A DNA stretch of 5,842 nucleotides from an uncultured Anaerolineae bacterium (lineage in GTDB: Bacteria > Chloroflexota > Anaerolineae > B4-G1 > DUEL01). Position 1 is the first letter of the stretch, and each line of letters begins with the position of its first letter. Under the pieces are notes generated by a model that had not been told where the DNA came from, did not search any database, and saw nothing but the letters and a program-made list of their open reading frames with translations. Position numbers and translations under genes: made by a program. Positions 1-5,440 of the stretch are shown piece by piece. The DNA lies in the NCBI GenBank assembly GCA_937942115.1, contig CALDFY010000010.1, positions 1 to 5,842 of the forward strand, written 5' to 3'.

Positions 1-114
1 CGGCTTCGCCGCCCGCCCAAAAATCCCCTTTCTTCACCCCCCTTTCCCCAGAGCGGAGCGATGGGGAGAGGGGGGCAAGGGGGGTGAGGGGCAAAGAAGC
101 CCGCCGCCCGCCCA
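1..114. repeat. C/G-rich imperfect palindrome downstream of the PHP gene
   Basis: This noncoding stretch holds a variant of the palindromic repeats seen elsewhere in the window. An 11-bp perfect inverted repeat (TCACCCCCCTT at 34-44 against AAGGGGGGTGA at 77-87) encloses an inner CCCC/GGGG pair (46-49 and 63-66) and an unpaired apex of about 13 bases containing GAGCG twice. The block 20-102 is bracketed by a 12-bp direct repeat, GCCGCCCGCCCA, at 8-19 and 103-114. That could be a target duplication or simply shared repeat-arm sequence. Positions 1-11 look like the GC mini-hairpin (CGGCTTCGCCG) of a further copy cut by the window edge. I see no gene here. A T7 run on the minus strand (131-137) has no strong hairpin in front of it, so I do not call a terminator. 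Confidence 0.6.
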
Positions 115-150
115 GAACAAGAGGGGCGCGAAAAAAACCTACACTTGTGG

Positions 151-175
151 GGGTGAGGCAGGGCGGGGTGAGGCC
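151..175. repeat. Repeat linker abutting the PHP gene stop codon
   Basis: Read on the minus strand, the bases directly after the stop codon are GGCCTCACCCCGCCCTG followed by CCTCACCC. This is a diverged copy of the 15-bp linker CCTCACCCCACCTTG seen at 4378-4392, 4447-4461 and 5081-5095. It lies in the opposite orientation to those copies and touches the TAG codon. Confidence 0.65.
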
Positions 176-3100
176 CTACCGCCACACCACCGGCAGATAC
201 ACCCGCCGCGCCGGAGCCAGCAGGAGCAGATCATCCGGGCGGTCGGGGTGCATCCGGTAGTTGCGCACCCGCAGGCGGGGACCCTCATAGTCCTCGGAGA
301 CCAGACCCGCCACCAGCACCCGGTCCAGGAGGTTCACCCCCTCCCAGGTCCCGTTGTAGCCGTCCAGGAAGGCCCGCACCGGCCCGCTCCCGTCGTTCAC
401 CCAGAGCGCGCTCCGGTCCGCCGAGACCGCCGTCACCGTGCCGCTGACGACCGCCAGCCACCCCTCGTAGGCCTCCAGCGTCGCACTCACCGTCCGCAAC
501 GGCAGCGGAATGCTCCCCGTCACCGCCAGCGTCGGGCTTGAGACGCAGGTCGGCGTCAGCACCTGCACCTGCTCGCTCTCAAAGAACTGGATTTCCGTAT
601 CCCCCTGGTAGACGTCCACCGTCCCCACCACCCGGACGCAGTCGCCCCGGACGGGCATACTTCCCACCGCGCCGGAGGCCGTCCCCGCCGGCGCGAAGAC
701 GGTGATGCCGCCGGTATCGTCCTGGACGGTGAGAACGTCAAAGAATTCGCCGTAGGCGGCGGTGACGAAGCCCTCCACCCAGACCAGCCGGTGCAGGTGG
801 ACGGGCGTATCGTCCCCCTCGGGGTCAGTGCGGGCTTCGGCAATCGTCTTCTTCTGGAGCGGCTCGCCCAGGAGCCACATCACCGTCTCCAGGTTGAAGA
901 GTTCGTTCTGACGCCCGTCGCCCGCGCCGTAGGCGAAGATGTTGAAGGGGTCGTTGGAGTCGCCGTAGAAGAAGAGGCGGCCCGCCGGGCCGGGGATGTC
1001 GTAGCCCGCCGCCGCCGGGACCAGTTCGGTCGCTCCGTAGATGTACGCATCGCCTTCCCCGTCGGCGTCGGTGTTGTGAGTCCGGTTGGGATAGCCGTAG
1101 GTGCCGCTGCCGGAGTCCAGGTCGCCGACGACGAAGAGATACCCGTTCCCGCCCAGGTCCTCCGCCGTCAGCGCCTGCCGATCCCGGTCCACCAGCGAGC
1201 AGACGGCCCAGGACTGAATCCGCAGGACGTTCATCCCGACGCCCGTCGTCGGGCTGACCGGGAAGACGTGCCACTGGACGCCCCAGGGGTAGCCGTTGTT
1301 GTCGTTGCCGTCCCGGACCTCGTCGTCGTTGAAGCGGACGGGGACCGTCACGCCGGTGCGGGTCTCTATGGCCGCCACCAGCCCGTTCATCCGGTCGGCG
1401 ACATTGTAGGCCCACCAGACCTTGCCGGTGTAGTCGGCCAGGCCGTTCAGCCAGAGGTTGCCCCCGGCGGCGACGAAGTCGGCAATCGCGTTGGTCTCGG
1501 TGACGGTGAGCGGCTCCGGCCCGTAGGCGTTGAGGATGAGCAGTTTGACCGTCTCGGTGTTCAGGTCGGCGGCGGTCAGTTCGTCCAGGTTGAAGAGGAC
1601 GTTGTAGCCGTGGGCGACCAGGTCGTTTACGAAGGCGCGGCTCCCGCGCGGGTCCACGCCGATGTTGTGGTGCCCGGCGTCTATCAGGATGAGGGGCACC
1701 TTCTCGTCCGTCACCGTCAGGGAGAGGGAGCGGACGTTGTCGTCCGGGTTGTCGGCCGCCGGGGCGCCGACGAGCGCGGCGGTGACGGTGAGCGGGCCCG
1801 CCGTCGGGGCCTGGTAGGAGACCTGCGCGTACGCGTCCGGGCAGGGGCCGGAGGCGCAGGCCGGGACGGTGACCGGCACCTGGCCGATGGGGGTGCCGTT
1901 GGCCGTGAAGGTGACGGTGAGGGTACGGGTCTCCGGCCCCCGGTTGGTCACCCGCGCGGTGAAGAGGCTGGGGTTGTAGACCGTCGGGATGGCCGGCTGG
2001 ACGGTCAGGTCGGTGACCCGCACGTCCTCGTCGCCCAGGGTCCAGACCGGCGAGGCGACGAGGCGGTCGCCGTCGGCCTGGACCGCCTGGACGAAGTAGT
2101 AGTGGACGCCCGGGCCGACCGTCAGCGAGAAGGTCCAGGTGTAGGACGCGGTGTTGGGCTGGGTGGACGTCACTACCCGCCCCTGCGCGGTGACCAGTTC
2201 CACCCGCGCCGTCGGTTCGCCGTCGGGGTCGTCGCCGTAGACCTGGAAGAGGATCTCGCCGGTATTGGGGATTTCGCTGCCCATCCAGTAGCCGTTGGCC
2301 TTGAAGGAGAGGACTCCGTTTTTATCCTCGGTGGCGAAGGTCCGGCGGGCGCGCAGGGCGTCCAGCAGGTCCCGCTTGGTGAGCGCCGCCATCACCACCC
2401 CGGTCCGGTGGTCGGTGACGGTCCCCCACTCGGCGGTGTGGTTGTCGGAGTTATTCGTGGCGCCGACCTTCCAGCCGTAGTCCAGGGAACGGACCCACTC
2501 GTCCCAGGAGAAGACGTAGGAGGCGCCCCAGCCGTTGCCGACCTCCTCCAGTTCGGCCAGGTCCTCCACCTCGGGGTGGTAGGCCCAGTCGTTGAAGTTG
2601 ATCCAGCCGGGGTGGTTGAACTGCATCACCACGCCGGCGTCGTCCACGGCCTGGGTGCCGGTGACGGCCAGCCAGCGGTAGAAGCCCTCCACAGTGACCC
2701 CCGCCTCCAGGTTGGGGGTGTAGTCGCAGGACGCACAGCCCGCCACCTGGCTGCGGGTGGCGTGGCGGACGGTGTTGTAGACGTTGATGTGGCCCTCGGC
2801 GCCCTGGGTGTACTCAAACCCGCGCAGGGCGACGAAGACACCGTCCTGGGTGAAACGGTTGGCCTGGGTCAGCGTGTCGGCCCATTCGGCGTCGTCTATG
2901 GCGTAGGAGTGGTCAGTGACGGCGAGGAAGTCCAGCCCGGCAGCCTTCGCACGGGTGAAGGCCTCGTAGGGGGTGAGGGAGCCGTCGGAGTAGGAGGTGT
3001 GGTTGTGCAGGTCGCCGTGGTAGACGAACATCGGCGGCTCCGCCTGGGTGGTGAAGGCCCAGGTCCGGTCCGTCTCGGCGACAGAATTCCCGGCCCAGTC

Positions 3101-4384
3101 AGTGACGGCCGCGCGGATGGTGACGGTGTAGCGGGCGGTGGGGAGAAGGAGACCGCGCGGGTTGAGGGTGACCCGGTAGGCGGCCGGGTCGTAGGTCAGG
3201 CCCTCCCAGGGGACGGCGCCGTAAGGGCCGGTGAGGGTGAAGTGGGCCGCCACGACGGTCTCGGGCTTCAGTTCCTCGCTGAAGGTGATGACGACGTCCG
3301 CGCTCAGGGGGACGCCCGTTGCCCCCGGCGCCGGGACACGGGCGACGACGGTCGGCGGCTCTGTATCCAGTAGGCCGGTGGTGAAGGTCCAGGTGTAGGG
3401 GGTCAGCGGGTTGCCGACCCGGTCGCGGATGTCGGCAGTGAGGGTGGCGGTGTGAAGCGCGCTGGGCGCCAGGGGCCCCTCCGGCGTGAAGGTGGCCTGG
3501 TAAGTGGCGGGGTCGTAGGCGACGGTGCCGGTGACCGGTCCGGACGGGCCCTGGAGCCGGAAGGAGGCGGTGGTGACGGTGGTGGGGCTGACCGGCTCGC
3601 TGAAGGTGGCGCGGAGGGGCCGGTGGGGGCTGACGCCGGTCGCGCCGGCCGCCGGGTCGGTCCCGGTGACGGCCGGCGGGTCCAGGTCCAGGGGCCGGAT
3701 ATCGTCGGCGGAGGCCAGCCAGACCCGGTACTCGGACGCCCAGTACGGCAACAGGGCCCCCCGGACGTACTCGTACCGCTGGCCCACGCTCAGATTGGGG
3801 ACGTAGACATCGCTGGAGGAACGGGAGATGGCCCCGGTCCCACCCGATTCGTCCACAAAGAGGGCGGAATACTGACCGACCGAAGTGATGGTGATGTTGC
3901 GGTACTCCACGATGGTGCCCTCGTAGGGTTCGGCCAGCGCCGGGTTGTTGTAGGGCACAGCGGCGGCGGTGACCAGGGTGGGCGTACAGACATCCGGCCC
4001 CGGCCCCATTTGCCGGACGCGGGTGGGGTAGGAGAACTCGGTCATTCCCTGGTATTCGGTGATGGCCCCGGTGACCTGGACCCGGGTTCCCCGCATGGGC
4101 TTGCTTCCACCGCTGCCCACATAGACGTAGACGCTGTGCCAGGGCCCAGCGTCTTCGCTGACAATGTAGCCGCGCCCGTAGACCGCGCAGACGGTCCCCG
4201 ACGTGGTGACCACCTGCCCGGCGTAGGGGGAGGGGTAGGTGTTGTTGCCGCCGGGGTTGGTGGTGTACTGGATGTCGTAGATGGTGTGGGTGTCGCCGGG
4301 GGCGGCACGAGTGGGGAGGAGGAACAGGAAGAGAAACAGGAGGGGGAGGGAGGCGAGGAGGAGGGCGGTGAGGATGTCCTCACT
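176..4384 (-). CDS. Large secreted PHP-domain metallohydrolase with OB-fold and Ig-like modules
   Basis: Predicted extracellular metal-dependent phosphoesterase or nuclease; the substrate is unknown. Residues are counted from the codon at 4384 (about 1402 aa). A hydrophobic signal peptide (about 4-28, ending near TRAAPGD) is followed by: an OB-fold like those of secreted nucleases (about 34-233); two SbsA-type Ig (Big_5) domains (about 235-336 and 342-447); a PHP domain of CehA/McbA type (about 455-690); an Ig-like segment (to about 790); a CARDB-like domain (about 791-894); a DUF4350/GATase-like Rossmann domain starting ILIDAGHHNIG (about 895-1175); two more OB-folds (about 1178-1385); and the tail VYLPVVWR. 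PHP metal-ligand candidates are all visible: HNH (H460, H462), D467, TDH (D491, H492), E524, H532, NHPG (H591) and SDNH (D647, H649). The start is unresolved. The frame has no ATG, GTG or TTG between the repeat junction and the signal peptide, and it stays open upstream to an ATG at 4789 that belongs to the DUF559 remnant. I therefore trim the gene at the repeat junction. A GTG at 4383 after AGGTGG would begin VRTSS, giving a basic n-region, but it needs a 1-nt frameshift. Domain calls are by motif recognition; the PHP call is firm and the others moderate. Confidence 0.88.
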   Translation of the reverse strand, partial: SEDILTALLLASLPLLFLFLFLLPTRAAPGDTHTIYDIQYTTNPGGNNTYPSPYAGQVVTTSGTVCAVYGRGYIVSEDAGPWHSVYVYVGSGGSKPMRGTRVQVTGAITEYQGMTEFSYPTRVRQMGPGPDVCTPTLVTAAAVPYNNPALAEPYEGTIVEYRNITITSVGQYSALFVDESGGTGAISRSSSDVYVPNLSVGQRYEYVRGALLPYWASEYRVWLASADDIRPLDLDPPAVTGTDPAAGATGVSPHRPLRATFSEPVSPTTVTTASFRLQGPSGPVTGTVAYDPATYQATFTPEGPLAPSALHTATLTADIRDRVGNPLTPYTWTFTTGLLDTEPPTVVARVPAPGATGVPLSADVVITFSEELKPETVVAAHFTLTGPYGAVPWEGLTYDPAAYRVTLNPRGLLLPTARYTVTIRAAVTDWAGNSVAETDRTWAFTTQAEPPMFVYHGDLHNHTSYSDGSLTPYEAFTRAKAAGLDFLAVTDHSYAIDDAEWADTLTQANRFTQDGVFVALRGFEYTQGAEGHINVYNTVRHATRSQVAGCASCDYTPNLEAGVTVEGFYRWLAVTGTQAVDDAGVVMQFNHPGWINFNDWAYHPEVEDLAELEEVGNGWGASYVFSWDEWVRSLDYGWKVGATNNSDNHTAEWGTVTDHRTGVVMAALTKRDLLDALRARRTFATEDKNGVLSFKANGYWMGSEIPNTGEILFQVYGDDPDGEPTARVELVTAQGRVVTSTQPNTASYTWTFSLTVGPGVHYYFVQAVQADGDRLVASPVWTLGDEDVRVTDLTVQPAIPTVYNPSLFTARVTNRGPETRTLTVTFTANGTPIGQVPVTVPACASGPCPDAYAQVSYQAPTAGPLTVTAALVGAPAADNPDDNVRSLSLTVTDEKVPLILIDAGHHNIGVDPRGSRAFVNDLVAHGYNVLFNLDELTAADLNTETVKLLILNAYGPEPLTVTETNAIADFVAAGGNLWLNGLADYTGKVWWAYNVADRMNGLVAAIETRTGVTVPVRFNDDEVRDGNDNNGYPWGVQWHVFPVSPTTGVGMNVLRIQSWAVCSLVDRDRQALTAEDLGGNGYLFVVGDLDSGSGTYGYPNRTHNTDADGEGDAYIYGATELVPAAAGYDIPGPAGRLFFYGDSNDPFNIFAYGAGDGRQNELFNLETVMWLLGEPLQKKTIAEARTDPEGDDTPVHLHRLVWVEGFVTAAYGEFFDVLTVQDDTGGITVFAPAGTASGAVGSMPVRGDCVRVVGTVDVYQGDTEIQFFESEQVQVLTPTCVSSPTLAVTGSIPLPLRTVSATLEAYEGWLAVVSGTVTAVSADRSALWVNDGSGPVRAFLDGYNGTWEGVNLLDRVLVAGLVSEDYEGPRLRVRNYRMHPDRPDDLLLLAPARRVYLPVVWR

Positions 4385-4515
4385 CCACCTTGCCTCACCC
4401 CACCCCCGGCGGCTGCGCCGCCACCCCCTCCCTTCTCCTGACTGGGCCTCACCCCACCTTGCCTCACCCCGCCCCCGGCGGCTGCGGCGGCACCCCCTCC
4501 CCTCTCCTGACTGGG
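4378..4515. repeat. Two tandem 69-bp repeat units (linker plus left hairpin arm)
   Basis: Two head-to-tail units, 4378-4446 and 4447-4515, each consist of a 15-bp linker (CCTCACYCCACCTTG) and a 54-bp left arm. The arm runs CCTCACCCC, a GC mini-hairpin, CACCCCCTCCC, then stops at the apex sequence CTGACTGGG without the right arm. In the first unit the mini-hairpin is intact (GGCGGC-TGC-GCCGCC). In the second its right half reads GGCGGC, so the stem is lost. Each unit is 69 bp, a multiple of three, and has no minus-strand stop in the frame of the flanking genes. This is why the DUF559 and PHP frames appear fused. The left edge overlaps the 5' end of the PHP gene. Confidence 0.85.
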
Positions 4516-4611
4516 CCTCACCCCACCCCCGGCGGCTGCGCCGCCACCCCCTCCCCTCTCCTGACCTTCGGTCAGGAGAGGGGAAGGGGTCGGGGGGAAG
4601 GGTGAGGCCAC
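4516..4611. repeat. Complete palindromic repeat, copy with TTC apex
   Basis: A full element: left arm beginning CCTCACCCC, GC mini-hairpin (GGCGGC-TGC-GCCGCC, 4531-4545), then a long C-rich/G-rich stem and a right arm ending GGGTGAGGCC. The main stem pairs 4552-4566 with 4570-4584 (15 bp, perfect) around a TTC loop, and continues for five more pairs after one mismatch. The right arm is GT-rich and lacks the mini-hairpin, so the element is asymmetric. It supplies the last, non-native codons after the DUF559 domain. Confidence 0.85.
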
Positions 4612-4969
4612 AGGCCTCCCGAATGCGGTTCAGAACGCCGGGTAAATCCCGCTCCACTTCTTCGGCCCCAAACCGCAGGACGCGCAGGCCGTTCTCTTCC
4701 AGATACTCATCCCGCCCTCTATCGCGGGCGATTTGCTCTGCCTGTTGATGGACGCTGCCGTCTATCTCTATCATGAGTTGATGCTCCACACAGAAGAAGT
4801 CCAGGACGAAAGGGCCGTAGGGATGCTACCTCCGGAACTTTAAACCATCCAGACGGCCGTTCCGGAGGGCCTGCCAGAGGAGGGCCTCCGTCGGTGTTGA
4901 CTGACGACGGAGTTCCCGGGCGGCAAAGACCGTCTGGGCTGTGGTTTTGCCACGCGTTGGTCGGGACAT
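4607..4969 (-). pseudogene. DUF559 (Vsr-like) endonuclease gene, broken by one amber codon
   Basis: DUF559 proteins belong to the PD-(D/E)xK nuclease superfamily and resemble the Vsr mismatch endonuclease. Translation from the ATG at 4969 gives MSRPTRGKTTAQ, then the family's opening block ELRRQSTPTEALLWQALRNG and LKFRR, then TAG at 4826-4828. The same frame goes on with HPYGPFVLDFFC, LMIEIDGSVH, DRGRDEYLEENGLRVLRF and the EEVERDL helix. The family normally has Q where the stop sits (FRRQHP), so a single CAG-to-TAG change explains the break. All predicted catalytic residues (D of VLDF; E and D of IEIDG) lie after it, so the 47-residue product should be inactive. Length to REACG is about 121 codons, a normal size for the family. 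No native stop codon follows; the frame runs straight into repeat sequence (GGC CTC ACC). A good ribosome-binding site precedes the ATG. The rest of the domain looks well preserved, so the break is probably recent, or a sequencing error. Confidence 0.85.
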
Positions 4970-4977
4970 GGATGGGT

Positions 4978-4983
4978 CTCCTT
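4978..4983 (-). promoter_or_regulatory. Ribosome-binding site of the DUF559 gene
   Basis: AAGGAG on the minus strand lies 8 bases upstream of the ATG at 4969. It supports that start over the upstream in-frame codons, which lie in repeat sequence and would encode only G/R/P-rich filler. The site starts a few bases inside the edge of the flanking repeat. Confidence 0.6.
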
Positions 4984-4987
4984 TCTT

Positions 4988-5081
4988 CCTCACCCCACCC
5001 CCGGCGGCTGCGCCGCCACCCCCTCCCCTCTCCCGAACGAAGTTCGGGAGAGGGGAGGGGGTCGGGGGGAGGGGTGAGGCC
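4988..5081. repeat. Complete palindromic repeat, copy with GAA apex
   Basis: Same family and orientation as the copy at 4516-4611. It has a left arm starting CCTCACCCC, a mini-hairpin GGCGGC-TGC-GCCGCC, and a main stem pairing 5018-5038 with 5042-5062 (21 bp, perfect) around a GAA loop, and it ends GGGGTGAGGCC. Compared with the other copy, two base pairs near the apex differ on both sides so that pairing is kept (CTGACC/GGTCAG versus CCGAAC/GTTCGG). It lies directly upstream of the DUF559 ribosome-binding site, so the nuclease gene is bracketed by two complete copies in direct orientation. Confidence 0.88.
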
Positions 5082-5135
5082 TTCACCCCACCTTGCCTCA
5101 CCCCACCCCCGGCGGCTTCGCCGCCACCCCCTTCC
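5081..5135. repeat. Repeat linker and left arm of an interrupted copy
   Basis: CTTCACCCCACCTTG (5081-5095) matches the 15-bp linker, and is followed by a left arm with mini-hairpin GGCGGC-TTC-GCCGCC and CCACCCCCTTCC. No right arm follows directly. The expected right arm appears at 5416-5440, on the far side of the palindrome-rich segment. Confidence 0.8.
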
Positions 5136-5144
5136 GGATCGGGG

Positions 5145-5416
5145 CTTATGCGTTAACTGAAGGCGCTGCGCCGGTGGGGTCGCCGCCTCGGGCGCTGACT
5201 GAAGTCAGCCTCTTTGGGCCTTCGGCCGGGTCCCTTCACTTCGTTCGCAACCAGGGCGGCCTGCGCCGCCCTTCTCAGGGGCGTCAACGCAGGTTGACGC
5301 CCGGCGCGAAGCGCAGGGGCAACCCTCGCGGTTGCCCCCGGGGGAGGCCGATTTCCCATCGGCGCCCGAGGCGGCGGGAAGTAAAGACCCCAATCCAGCC
5401 TTAAGTTACGCTTATG
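5145..5416. mobile_element. Candidate MITE: noncoding, multiply palindromic element
   Basis: The body is 5151-5410, with CTTATG on each side (5145-5150 and 5411-5416; GCTTATG if one more base is counted) as a possible target duplication. Ends are imperfect inverted repeats: CGTTAACTGAAGG at the left and CCTTAAGTTACG at the right, differing by one gap and one mismatch. Inside, GGGGTC (5176-5181) pairs with GACCCC (5386-5391), and a perfect 15-bp pair joins 5181-5195 to 5362-5376. Enclosed are small hairpins: 5194-5209, 5217-5227, 5254-5271 (7 bp), 5279-5302 (10 bp, loop GCAG), 5304-5314, 5316-5338 (9 bp, loop CTCGC) and 5347-5363. I see no credible ORF. It could instead be a mosaic of independent short palindromes or a structured RNA. 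Confidence 0.5.
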
Positions 5417-5440
5417 GGGGGTCGGGGGAAGGGGTGAGGC
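5416..5440. repeat. Right arm of the interrupted repeat, abutting a stop codon
   Basis: GGGGTCGGGGG then AAGGGGTGAGGC matches the right arms at 4586-4611 and 5058-5081. Together with the left arm at 5096-5135 it would form one copy once the 5151-5410 segment and one CTTATG are removed. It ends exactly at the TAG of the neighbouring gene. Confidence 0.75.

Noticed and set aside
120..150. Rho-independent terminator at the T7 run for the PHP gene
   Set aside because: The only stem before the T-run is about three base pairs, far too weak.
791..3373. 860-codon open frame on the plus strand, opposite the PHP gene
   Set aside because: The translation is V/G/R/D-rich with no recognisable domain. 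It mirrors the high third-position GC of the minus-strand gene, whose domains and signal peptide are clear.
3452..4441. 329-codon open frame on the plus strand
   Set aside because: Low-complexity G/R/V/E-rich translation antisense to the N-terminal half of the secreted protein and ending in the repeats.
4042..4611. Minus-strand Pro/Ser/Gly-rich frame overlapping the signal peptide and repeats
   Set aside because: It arises from stop-free C-rich repeats and a shifted reading of the secreted protein.
4378..4789. Extension of the PHP protein to the ATG at 4789
   Set aside because: That ATG is an internal Met of the DUF559 domain, and the extension would put a nuclease fragment and repeat-encoded filler in front of a signal peptide.
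4826..4828. Amber readthrough or recoding producing a giant DUF559-PHP fusion
   Set aside because: The other two genes end naturally at TAG, no recoding signal is visible, and the fusion makes no topological sense.
4378..5135. CRISPR array
   Set aside because: The units are palindromic arms with linkers of the same family, with no unique spacers of regular length.
5151..5410. tRNA, rRNA or group II intron
   Set aside because: The hairpins do not form a cloverleaf, no rRNA motif is seen, and the intron domain V signature is absent; the small 5093-5404 frame here is a shadow.
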